Positions 1 through 5,818 of a DNA stretch of 7,338 nt are shown here, piece by piece. Each line of letters opens with the position of its first letter. Within the stretch, counting starts at the first letter, position 1. The notes below the pieces were generated by a model. The model saw only the letters and a program-made list of their open reading frames with translations, was not told where the DNA came from and did not search any database. The position numbers and the translations under genes were made by a program. The stretch comes from an uncultured Opitutia bacterium (GTDB lineage: Bacteria; Verrucomicrobiota; Verrucomicrobiia; Opitutales; Coraliomargaritaceae), in NCBI GenBank assembly GCA_937899295.1, contig CALBPO010000410.1, positions 1-7,338 of the forward strand. Reading direction: 5' to 3'.

Positions 1-22
1 GCTTACTAGCAAAATGGGGTAA

Positions 23-832
23 TCATTTAGGATCAGCATCACTGCATGTCGTTTTCTTTGGTTCTGCGCCGTGAAGCACATCTTCGAGCTCAAGGCCAGT
101 CATACCTTTGATGCCCTTGAGTAGCTGCATCAGTGCGACCATCATAATCGCCATGCTTGGGATCGCAATGACTGGCCAGCTCCATGCCATCATTTTACTC
201 ACTTCGGAATTAAACGCATCGCTGCCGCTAGGGCTGACTACGATCCAGCGTGCGAGAAAGTAGTTTAAGATGCCACGTAATAAAGAAGAGGCTGCTAGCA
301 GCCATGTGCATCGCACGAGCAAACGCTCAAAGGCGCTGACCGAATCGTGCGTTACAAGAGCGGCATGCACCTTATTAACATTAATAAGCTCGGGGTTGTA
401 GAGAAGCGTACGAATGAGCGGGTAGGGTGTTTTCAAGGAAATCAATACCGCAATGCCTAGTAAAAGAGGGATAGCAGCCTCTTTAACCGCGAACCATTCA
501 GTTGAAATTTTCAAAATCCCAATACCTCCAGTTAAAAGAACACTGATTAAGCCGAGGATCGAAAAAATGTTATACTTCGAGCGTTTAACGTAGTCGTAGA
601 TGAAATAACCGACAGGAAAGGAGATCGCGAGGAGAAGCACACCGACCGCTACATTTTCGAAGTAAGGCTCAAGGTAGGATCCGAACCATTGCTTACCCTT
701 GTTGAGTAGTAGGATCGGTAGGATCAGGTTGAAGCCAAGGTTCAGGAAAGTATTTTCTTTCTTAGCGTCCTTCTTTTTGGGCGGTTCCGAATTATCAGAA
801 ATAGACGAGTTGATGGGTTGCAGATGAGACAT
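23..832 (-). CDS. VC0807-family integral membrane protein
   Basis: Predicted inner-membrane protein of 269 residues; molecular role unknown. It has a polar, lysine-rich N-terminus ([10 protein letters not shown], residues 18-27) and about six hydrophobic segments near residues 29-44, 60-81, 89-108, 118-133, 176-199 and 215-241. Conserved-looking blocks are [43 protein letters not shown] and [10 protein letters not shown]. From memory these match the VC0807 family of uncharacterised membrane proteins, which I judge a good but unsearched match. The start is uncertain. The ATG at 832 removes a leader ([12 protein letters not shown]) that would run antisense into coaB. The upstream ATG at 889 gives 288 residues and has an AGGA 9 bases ahead, but those bases also encode the conserved ITAGPTREF of CoaB, so the AGGA may be chance. 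The gene is divergent from coaB. No terminator is visible in the 22 bases before the window edge. Confidence 0.85.
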   Translation of the reverse strand: MSHLQPINSSISDNSEPPKKKDAKKENTFLNLGFNLILPILLLNKGKQWFGSYLEPYFENVAVGVLLLAISFPVGYFIYDYVKRSKYNIFSILGLISVLLTGGIGILKISTEWFAVKEAAIPLLLGIAVLISLKTPYPLIRTLLYNPELINVNKVHAALVTHDSVSAFERLLVRCTWLLAASSLLRGILNYFLARWIVVSPSGSDAFNSEVSKMMAWSWPVIAIPSMAIMMVALMQLLKGIKGMTGLELEDVLHGAEPKKTTCSDADPK

Positions 833-857
833 GAGTTCGCTTAGAGTTTTAATGCTT

Positions 858-1505
858 ATGTCGAACGCAAGCTCTATTCGTTGTCTCATTACTGCGGGTC
901 CTACCCGTGAGTTTATTGATCCGGTGCGCTATATCAGCAATCCTTCGACTGGTAAAATGGGCTTTTCCATTGCCAAGGCCGCTATTGAAGCGGGCTGGAA
1001 CGTTGATCTCGTGGCCGGTCCTGTCGCTCTTGAAGAGCCAAACGGTGCCATTCTTTACCCAGTTATGACCGCCGAAGAAATGTTTCATCAGGTCGACGCA
1101 CTCTTCGACGCTTGCGATGTCCTCATTATGACGGCGGCGGTCTGCGACTTCCGTCCTATTATGCACCAAACACATAAAGAGAAAAAGAGCGACGCCTCCA
1201 TGAATATCGAGCTCGAGCGTACTGCAGACATCCTTAAAATCATGTCCGAGCGTAAAGCGCACCAGACCGTGGTCGGTTTTTCGGCTGAAACGAGAGATGT
1301 GGTCAGCTATGCCAAGGAAAAGTTAGTATCCAAGAAATTAGACTACATCGTAGCCAATGAAGTTGGCAAACTAGGCTCAGGATTCGCTGCGGATACGAAC
1401 GAAGTGGTTCTGATTGCTGCCGACGGCAGTTCCGTCAAGTTAGGTCCTAGCACTAAGTTGGCCATTGCAGAGGAACTGATACAACTCGTTACGCCCGTGA
1501 AATAA
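858..1505 (+). CDS. coaB: Phosphopantothenate-cysteine ligase, stand-alone CoaB
   Basis: Cytosolic enzyme that joins cysteine to 4'-phosphopantothenate, normally using CTP, in coenzyme A synthesis. The 215 residues match only the C-terminal CoaB half of the usual ~400-residue CoaBC. Visible motifs are [14 protein letters not shown] (11-24), SNPSTGKMG (27-35, nucleotide site with the key Asn), AAVCDFRP (93-100), a lysine cluster KEKK (107-110) where the catalytic Lys is expected, VVGFSAET (138-145), VANEV (165-169) and GFAADTNEV (175-183). No flavin-binding CoaC domain precedes it, so decarboxylation needs a protein encoded elsewhere. Starts at 831 and 852 are also in frame. I prefer 858 because it sits just before the family's first strand and clears the divergent gene; no start has a good ribosome-binding site. 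Two stops in a row (TAA TAG) end the gene. The kinase follows after 40 bases. Confidence 0.93.
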   Translation: MSNASSIRCLITAGPTREFIDPVRYISNPSTGKMGFSIAKAAIEAGWNVDLVAGPVALEEPNGAILYPVMTAEEMFHQVDALFDACDVLIMTAAVCDFRPIMHQTHKEKKSDASMNIELERTADILKIMSERKAHQTVVGFSAETRDVVSYAKEKLVSKKLDYIVANEVGKLGSGFAADTNEVVLIAADGSSVKLGPSTKLAIAEELIQLVTPVK

Positions 1506-1545
1506 TAGCTTCTATCCTTTAACTATTATATTTTAACTTCTCATA

Positions 1546-2715
1546 ATGAAAAACACCGGACTCGAAAAAATACTTGGGCGGATCGAAGACCTCGATTCGG
1601 TGAATCTGGGCATCCTCGTGCAGCGCCTTGCGCGCGAGCGAAAGATGCAGGAGACCGTCTTCAATACGATTCAGGATGGGGTCATAGTGATCGATTCGGA
1701 TGGAGTTGTGCAATATGCAAACGACGCTGCTCTGGGATTGATCGGCCTCAAGGGAAATGATATTGGTGTCACCAGGCTCTGGAAAATGGTGCCCGATTTG
1801 GCTAAATCGATCGACCTCGATACGGTTACGGGTAAAAAGAAATCGGCTCCCGTTCTCTCGCGTGAAATAGAACTTAATTACCCCGATCATCGTGTGGTGC
1901 GTCTCTACATGGTTCCAATCGATGCTCAAGTAGGGCACGATGATAGCGGTGGTCACGTCATCGTATTGTCCGACATAACAGAAGAACGCGTTTCCATGGA
2001 GGAACGGCTCGAAAGCGAGCGTATTGACTCCATTGTCCGTCTAGCCGCAGGAGTAGCTCACGAACTGGGAAATCCGCTTAATTCGTTAACTATTCATTTA
2101 CAACTCATCGAGCGTAAGCTCAAGAAACTGGCTGAGCTGCCATACGCCGCTAAGTTGGCCGAGCCCTTGCAGGTGTGTCAAGGAGAGGTGGAACGACTAG
2201 ACGGCATCATCACGCACTTCCTCAAGGCCATACGGCCACAGAAGCTCGAGCTGAATGAGCTTGATCTATTGGGACTCGTTGAAGAAGTGCTCCGCGTGCA
2301 GGAGGCAGAGTTGAGTAATCGGAAGCTCGAAGTAAAAGTCGAGGTCAGTGATGATTTACCCACGATACTCGGTGATCGAGATCAAATTAAGCAGGCCTTT
2401 TTTAATCTAATCAAAAACGCGATGGAAGCCATGCAGCCTGCTGGTAGTCTTCGAATTCTCGCGCGCCGCGACGACGATTACGTTTATCTGCAATTTGTTG
2501 ATACGGGATCAGGCATTTCTGAGGAAGATCTTTCCAAGGTTTTTCAAGCCTACTATACGACGAAGGAAGAGGGCCACGGTCTTGGCATGATGATTGTTGA
2601 GCGTATCATGCGCGAACACGGCGGGCACATTAACATTGAATCGCGGAAAGAAGCGGGCACAGCCATCACGCTGCAGTTTCCCCAGCAACATCGACGAACA
2701 AGGCTACTCGAGTAA
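1546..2715 (+). CDS. Soluble PAS-domain sensor histidine kinase, NtrB type
   Basis: Cytosolic two-component kinase of 389 residues that should autophosphorylate on His and pass the phosphate to an unknown response regulator. Order: a helical N-terminus (1-35), a PAS sensor domain (about 36-145, starting [14 protein letters not shown]), a dimerisation/phosphoacceptor domain (about 160-228) and a HATPase domain (about 275-380). The phosphoacceptor is H172 in [13 protein letters not shown]. The ExxN pattern after it (E173, N176) suggests phosphatase activity as well. In the ATPase domain I see the N-box [12 protein letters not shown] (285-296), G1 DTGSGI (319-324), F-box VFQAYYTTK (332-340) and G2 [12 protein letters not shown] (343-354). 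No membrane segment is present, so it senses an internal signal or a partner; the ligand cannot be told. Kinases of this type often pair with a sigma-54 activator, but none lies in this window. The start has an AT-rich leader and no ribosome-binding site. Confidence 0.93.
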   Translation: MKNTGLEKILGRIEDLDSVNLGILVQRLARERKMQETVFNTIQDGVIVIDSDGVVQYANDAALGLIGLKGNDIGVTRLWKMVPDLAKSIDLDTVTGKKKSAPVLSREIELNYPDHRVVRLYMVPIDAQVGHDDSGGHVIVLSDITEERVSMEERLESERIDSIVRLAAGVAHELGNPLNSLTIHLQLIERKLKKLAELPYAAKLAEPLQVCQGEVERLDGIITHFLKAIRPQKLELNELDLLGLVEEVLRVQEAELSNRKLEVKVEVSDDLPTILGDRDQIKQAFFNLIKNAMEAMQPAGSLRILARRDDDYVYLQFVDTGSGISEEDLSKVFQAYYTTKEEGHGLGMMIVERIMREHGGHINIESRKEAGTAITLQFPQQHRRTRLLE

Positions 2716-2797
2716 GTTTAAACCACATATTCAAGTGGCCTTAGATGCAAAGGAATTGATCTGAGAACCGACATATACATTATCAGTTTTGGCACTA

Positions 2798-2811
2798 CCT
2801 TTTTCGAAAGG
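2798..2811. promoter_or_regulatory. Small hairpin with TTCG loop ahead of HNH promoter
   Basis: CCTTT and AAAGG form a 5-bp stem around a TTCG tetraloop, ending two bases before the TTGACA at 2813. It could end or stabilise the kinase transcript, or be part of an operator, but no T-run follows on the plus strand. The stem is short, so chance is possible. Confidence 0.3.
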
Positions 2812-2812
2812 G

Positions 2813-2842
2813 TTGACATTATTCAGCTAAAAATTATATCAA
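2813..2842 (+). promoter_or_regulatory. Sigma-70-like promoter of the HNH gene
   Basis: A perfect TTGACA (2813-2818) is followed by an AT-rich stretch. The best -10 candidates are TATATC (2835-2840, spacer 16) or TATCAA (2837-2842, spacer 18). Transcription would then begin near 2846-2850, only a few bases before the ATG at 2853. The 137-base gap after the kinase supports a separate promoter here. Confidence 0.5.
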
Positions 2843-2852
2843 TTATTCCCAG

Positions 2853-3455
2853 ATGGGCACTGCTCTAAAATATCGGGTTCTGGTTTTAAACCGGCTATGG
2901 CAGCCAGTTAACATTGTTGGCGTTGAACGAGCTTTCAGCCTGTTGCTTCAAGACCACGCTCAGGTTATCTACACAGCTGACGAGAATTTTCGCCTGATGG
3001 ACTCGGTTGCTTGGCTGGCACTCTCCAAGGAGGCGTCGCCCGAGGACAATGAGGCCTACATCCAGACTGTTCGTTTACGGATACGATTGCCTAAGGTCCT
3101 GTTACTCCGTAGCTACGACAAGTTACCGACTCAGGAAATTAAATTTACGCGGGACAATCTTTTCGAGCGAGATGATTATCGCTGTCAATATTGCGGTAAC
3201 CATTTCGATGCAGTGCATTTAAATATGGATCACGTCATTCCGCGTGATCGTGGCGGGCGGACATCTTGGGAGAATATTGTCACATCGTGTATTAAATGTA
3301 ATTCGCGCAAAGCAAACCGTCTACCGCATCAAGCAAATATGCACCTAATTCGTAAGCCTGAGCGCCCAAAGTGGCGGCCATTTGTCAGTTCTTTAATTGG
3401 GCAAAGCTATGACTCAGATTGGGACCATTTTATTAATTTGAAGAAGCCAGCGTAG
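2853..3455 (+). CDS. HNH endonuclease-fold protein
   Basis: A 200-residue protein with an N-terminal domain (about 1-90) and a zinc-type HNH nuclease domain (about 98-160). The HNH part shows CQYC (C111, C114), DHVIPRDRGG (125-134, with D126-H127), ENIV (140-143, N141) and CIKCNSRKANR (146-156; C146, C149). The two CxxC pairs should bind a structural zinc, and H127 should be the general base of a beta-beta-alpha metal nuclease. The N-terminal VLVLNRLWQPVNIVGVERAF (10-29 region) is a block I recall from a widespread set of HNH proteins in cyanobacteria, Bacteroidota and Verrucomicrobiota whose physiological role is unknown. The gene stands alone, with no methylase, toxin partner or phage gene beside it, so restriction or mobile-element homing is unlikely. 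The start at 2853 fits the family N-terminus; there is no ribosome-binding site and almost no leader. Confidence 0.9.
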   Translation: MGTALKYRVLVLNRLWQPVNIVGVERAFSLLLQDHAQVIYTADENFRLMDSVAWLALSKEASPEDNEAYIQTVRLRIRLPKVLLLRSYDKLPTQEIKFTRDNLFERDDYRCQYCGNHFDAVHLNMDHVIPRDRGGRTSWENIVTSCIKCNSRKANRLPHQANMHLIRKPERPKWRPFVSSLIGQSYDSDWDHFINLKKPA

Positions 3456-3557
3456 ATTGGATTTTAGCATTTTTGCGGATGCATTTTGAAAATCGTCAAG
3501 GTGATAGATTCACCAATGCGAATAAAACCAGCTAGGAGTATCCTTCTTGTCGCGTAA

Positions 3558-3644
3558 TTAAAACAGCCATAGGCCAAGTATCGCCAAGATGAAAATCAGC
3601 AGGATTACGGAAAGACTTTTACGTTCTTGTTTGGTCAGACGCAT
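3558..3644 (-). CDS. Possible 28-residue single-helix membrane protein
   Basis: An ATG-to-TAA frame of 28 codons on the minus strand. The product begins MRLTKQERKS, with four basic residues in the first nine, and then runs straight into a hydrophobic stretch of about 18 residues (VILLIFILAILGLWLF at the end). A basic N-terminus followed by one helix is the usual form of small inner-membrane proteins, inserted with the N-terminus inside. An in-frame TAA lies four codons upstream, so this is not the tail of a longer gene. A GATAAT sits about 20 bases before the ATG and could be a -10 box; no ribosome-binding site is visible. The start resembles the membrane anchor of ComEA-like proteins (LTxQE then leucines), so it could also be a relic. 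No function can be assigned. Confidence 0.45.
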   Translation of the reverse strand: MRLTKQERKSLSVILLIFILAILGLWLF

Positions 3645-3784
3645 GTTTGCATGTTAAGCTATTATCATTTTTCGGACAATATTTTTTCAGTAAGGAATGT
3701 AGGCGGTAATCTAACCGGAGTTCTTGCCAATTCCTTATTTATTGCGAATACCCGTTTTACAAAACAATCTGAGTTTGAATTTTT

Positions 3785-3790
3785 TATACT
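3785..3790 (+). promoter_or_regulatory. Possible -10 box of the lipoprotein gene
   Basis: TATACT lies 20 bases before the ATG at 3810 in a very AT-rich stretch. No good -35 sits 16-18 bases upstream; TTTACA at 3756-3761 is too far at 23 bases. Weakly supported. Confidence 0.25.
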
Positions 3791-3809
3791 GTGCTATTCA
3801 GTTGAATGT

Positions 3810-4373
3810 ATGAAATTGACTGCTTCTTTACTGCTTACCCTGGCCATCTTAACTTCCTTCACTGCTTGCGTAAACACATCGCCTTACGGGGAATTCGTCA
3901 AAACGGTTAAATTCAGTTCGCTCGATGCCTTTAGTTTCAAGCACACGCTGATCACGGGTATGGATTTTCGAGAATCAGAGGAGTTGCTTCTCGAGGAGCT
4001 TTCCAAGCAAATAATAGTCGAAGAGTTACAATTGAGGGGTTTTGAACCCGACCCCGCTGACGCCGATTTCTTCGCCGTAGTGAAATGGAAGAAGTCAGTC
4101 AGTATCTATGCAAACCCCTTTGATCACATCGATCCCTACAACAAGGTGATCGATCGTCGTGACGATCCAGCTAGTCGATTCGCCTCACGCCTCCACCTGA
4201 CACTTGAAATCTACGAGAGTAGCACTCGAAATCTCTTTTGGCGAAACGAGCTCCCTAATATCTTTGACGCGCTTCAGCTTACGGAAGAGCGTGTCACCAA
4301 TTCCCTTAAGTTGGCTATCAAAAATTTCCCTCAACACATTGTGAAGGACCCGAACCTACCGAGTATACAGTAG
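3810..4373 (+). CDS. DUF4136-like lipoprotein
   Basis: A 187-residue envelope protein of unknown function. The first 20 residues (MKLTASLLLTLAILTSFTAC) look like a lipoprotein signal peptide, with C20 the expected lipidated cysteine. The lipobox is FTAC, with Phe instead of the usual Leu at -3, so lipidation is likely but not certain. The mature part has the DUF4136 pattern: an early FSSLDAFSFK region, a helix ending in a short-lived IIVEELQLRGFEPDP motif, ADFFAVVKWKKSVS, then LHLTLEIYESSTRNLFWRNE and a C-terminal helix. The domain match is by pattern memory. The reading frame is open back to 3627, but the added 61 residues (MFGQTHVC onward) are cysteine- and phenylalanine-rich and would bury the signal peptide, so I start at 3810. 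The gene converges on menH, with 16 bases between the stops. Confidence 0.78.
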   Translation: MKLTASLLLTLAILTSFTACVNTSPYGEFVKTVKFSSLDAFSFKHTLITGMDFRESEELLLEELSKQIIVEELQLRGFEPDPADADFFAVVKWKKSVSIYANPFDHIDPYNKVIDRRDDPASRFASRLHLTLEIYESSTRNLFWRNELPNIFDALQLTEERVTNSLKLAIKNFPQHIVKDPNLPSIQ

Positions 4374-4389
4374 TCTGGTTTTCCTTTGA

Positions 4390-5136
4390 TTATTGCTCCG
4401 CTATGAAGGCTTTAATAGCCTTTTCCACTGAATCAGACTGCTCAAGGTGTGGCATGTGCGATGTATTTAGGATGCTCACATGGGAAGCGTTCGGTAAGAC
4501 TTTTTGCATGCGTTGAGCAATGCTCGTATATTTTGTGTCTTTTTCGCCAGTTATGAGTAGGGCAGGCATAGAGAGTTTGCCTATTTCGGGCCAGAGATTA
4601 GGTGCACTGCCTTGTCCGAATTGTCGCAAACTTTTGGCTAGACCTGCGGATGTATTTTTAAGTCGATTAGCCTGCATGAAGGCTCGATGGTTGGTGGTTA
4701 TTTCCTTCTGGCTACGTATAAGTGGCGTTTCTTGCCAGAATTCTAGGAATGTTTTCACGCCCAGTCGTTCAATGGAATCTGCGAGTTCGGCGTCGGCAAT
4801 GCGGCGATCACTACGGTTGGTCTCGTCTTCAATTCCTGGGTTACCGCTGATCAGGATGAGTGCATCCCATACTTCGGGTTGATGCGTTGCGTGAAGAAGA
4901 GCGGCTCTTGCGCCCATCGAATAACCAATAAGAATTTTTTGAGTAGTGGCCTCTAGCTGACTATGGGTGAGTGCTTTGTTGATACAATCAAGAGTGCCCT
5001 TCGGGGAGCAGTCTAGCTGAGACTCTGGTCCATGTCCTGGAAGCTCGGGGCAGTGCCATTCGCCGCCAATTATTTGAGCGAGCGGGGCGAAGTCGGCACC
5101 GCAACCTGTAAAGCCATGGAGGGCTAGGATAAACAT
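4390..5136 (-). CDS. menH: MenH-type alpha/beta hydrolase (SHCHC synthase)
   Basis: Likely 2-succinyl-6-hydroxy-2,4-cyclohexadiene-1-carboxylate synthase, which removes pyruvate from SEPHCHC in menaquinone synthesis in the cytosol. The 248 residues show an alpha/beta-hydrolase fold with LHGFTGCG (5-12, oxyanion loop), LPGHGPES (32-39), the nucleophile elbow GYSMGAR (71-77; S73), LILISGNPGIED (94-105), RLKNTSAGLAKSLRQFGQG (158-176), LLITGEKDTKY (193-203; D200) and NTSHMPHLE (224-232; H227). S73-D200-H227 is the expected triad. The Arg after SMGA and the GLAKSLRQFGQG block favour MenH over a general esterase. No other men gene is in the window. A TTG at 5148 would add four residues; I choose the ATG at 5136 because MFILALHG is the normal family start. 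It lies about 40 bases after a terminator, so it probably has its own promoter. Confidence 0.85.
   Translation of the reverse strand: MFILALHGFTGCGADFAPLAQIIGGEWHCPELPGHGPESQLDCSPKGTLDCINKALTHSQLEATTQKILIGYSMGARAALLHATHQPEVWDALILISGNPGIEDETNRSDRRIADAELADSIERLGVKTFLEFWQETPLIRSQKEITTNHRAFMQANRLKNTSAGLAKSLRQFGQGSAPNLWPEIGKLSMPALLITGEKDTKYTSIAQRMQKVLPNASHVSILNTSHMPHLEQSDSVEKAIKAFIAEQ
4406..4424 (+). terminator. Possible terminator of the lipoprotein gene
   Basis: AAGGCT-TTAAT-AGCCTT is a perfect 6-bp hairpin followed by two more T, 33 bases past the lipoprotein stop. It lies inside the 3' end of menH on the other strand, where it encodes EKAIKAF, so it may be a coding coincidence. The T-run is short. 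Confidence 0.35.
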
Positions 5137-5178
5137 TCGAGAATACAATTAGAGAGCAGTGACTGCGGAGTGAAATAC

Positions 5179-5208
5179 AAAAAACGGCCTCATTTCCGAA
5201 ACCGTTTT
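5179..5208 (-). terminator. Intrinsic terminator after the cyclophilin gene
   Basis: Read on the minus strand, AAAACGGTTTC and GAGGCCGTTTT form an 11-bp stem (two G-T pairs) around a 6-base loop GGAAAT, ending in six T. It lies 81 bases past the cyclophilin stop and before menH. On the plus strand the inner pairs become mismatches, so it should act mainly on minus-strand transcripts. Confidence 0.7.
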
Positions 5209-5231
5209 CAAAAATAACTAAAATGATCAAT

Positions 5232-5259
5232 CCACTCTAAGGATTTCCTTATGAAGTGG
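5232..5259. repeat. Imperfect inverted repeat in cyclophilin 3' region
   Basis: CCACT (5232-5236) pairs with AGTGG (5255-5259), and inside it TAAGG (5238-5242) pairs with CCTTA (5247-5251) around a 4-base loop; a small internal loop separates the stems. It starts 29 bases past the cyclophilin stop. It may protect the 3' end of the transcript, add to termination, or bind a protein. On the plus strand a TTTT follows nearby, but no plus-strand gene ends here. Confidence 0.5.
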
Positions 5260-5288
5260 TCGTTTTAATTTACGAGTCCTGACGTGAA

Positions 5289-5756
5289 CTACTCGCAGAT
5301 CGTTGCGGAGATGATTTTTTGCTCTTCTACGGGACGGTCACCTGCACCTTTTTTGACGCCTTCGAGTTTTTCGACGACATCCATGCCCTCGATGACTTCA
5401 CCGAAGATTGTGTGGTTCATGTGCAGCCAAGGAGTTGCTGCGGTAGTGATGAAAAACTGGCTGCCGTTGGTGCCAGGACCCGCATTAGCCATAGCGAGAA
5501 TGCCTGCTTTGTCGAACTTCAGATCACGGGCGCATTCGTCTTCGAAGTTTTTGCCCCATATAGACTCACCTCCGCGGCCTGTTCCGGTGGGGTCGCCTCC
5601 TTGTATCATAAATTTTTCAATGATACGGTGAAAGATGACGCCATTGTAGTATCCATTCTTGCAGTGCGTAGTGAAGTTTTCACAGGTTTTGGGTGCAAGG
5701 TCGGCAAAGAGGTCGAACGTGATAGAGCCTTGGGTGGTTTCGAGTGTGACTTTCAT
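5289..5756 (-). CDS. Cyclophilin-type peptidyl-prolyl isomerase
   Basis: Catalyses cis-trans isomerisation of peptide bonds before proline. The 155 residues form one cyclophilin domain, of normal length for a small bacterial cytosolic form; there is no signal peptide. The active-site residues of the family are all visible: FHRIIEKFMIQGGD (42-55, with R44, F49, M50, Q52), MANAGPGTNGSQFFIT (89-104, with N91, Q100, F102), W110 and H115 in NHTIFGEV. The sequence TGTGRGGESIWG (57-68) is typical of bacterial forms. It may be transcribed with cobA-hemD, whose stop is 62 bases upstream. A TATAAA sits two bases before the ATG, too close for a normal -10. No ribosome-binding site is visible. Two hairpins follow the gene. 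Confidence in the family is very high; the exact paralogue name is not assignable. Confidence 0.97.
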   Translation of the reverse strand: MKVTLETTQGSITFDLFADLAPKTCENFTTHCKNGYYNGVIFHRIIEKFMIQGGDPTGTGRGGESIWGKNFEDECARDLKFDKAGILAMANAGPGTNGSQFFITTAATPWLHMNHTIFGEVIEGMDVVEKLEGVKKGAGDRPVEEQKIISATICE

Positions 5757-5818
5757 AATTTATAGAACTTTTCGATTAGAAGTTAGGAGTAAGTCGTTCT
5801 TAAGGCATTCGAGTATGC

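Larger units (their letters stand above)
3456..3809. other. Intergenic region between HNH and lipoprotein genes
   Basis: This 354-base AT-rich gap holds the 28-codon minus-strand ORF described separately and probably the lipoprotein promoter. Just after the HNH stop is a weak compound inverted repeat: GATTTT (3460-3465) with AAAATC (3489-3494), enclosing GCAT (3467-3470) with ATGC (3479-3482). A 5-bp hairpin GGTGA-TAGAT-TCACC lies at 3500-3514. Neither has a T-run, so neither is a convincing terminator. A plus-strand reading frame is open from 3627 into the lipoprotein gene, but its translation does not look like protein. I see no RNA gene. Confidence 0.5.

Noticed and set aside
849..1262. 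137-residue minus-strand frame
   Set aside because: It is antisense to the conserved core of CoaB and its translation (His/Arg-rich) resembles no family.
2790..2804. Sigma-54-like TGGCAC element upstream of the HNH gene
   Set aside because: The required GC 10 bases after GG is TT here, so the -12 part is missing; the TTGACA promoter explains the gene better.
3627..3809. N-terminal extension of the lipoprotein
   Set aside because: The 61 extra residues do not look like protein and would hide the signal peptide that begins at 3810.
4520..4882. 120-residue plus-strand frame
   Set aside because: It is antisense to MenH, Ser/Arg-rich, and has no motif.
5759..5764. TATAAA (minus strand) as a -10 box for the cyclophilin gene
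   Set aside because: It is only two bases from the ATG, which would place the transcription start inside the coding region, and no -35 fits.
5319..5765. Plus-strand frame of 148 residues
   Set aside because: It lies wholly opposite the cyclophilin, whose motifs are unmistakable; Cys/Phe/Val-rich translation with no motif.
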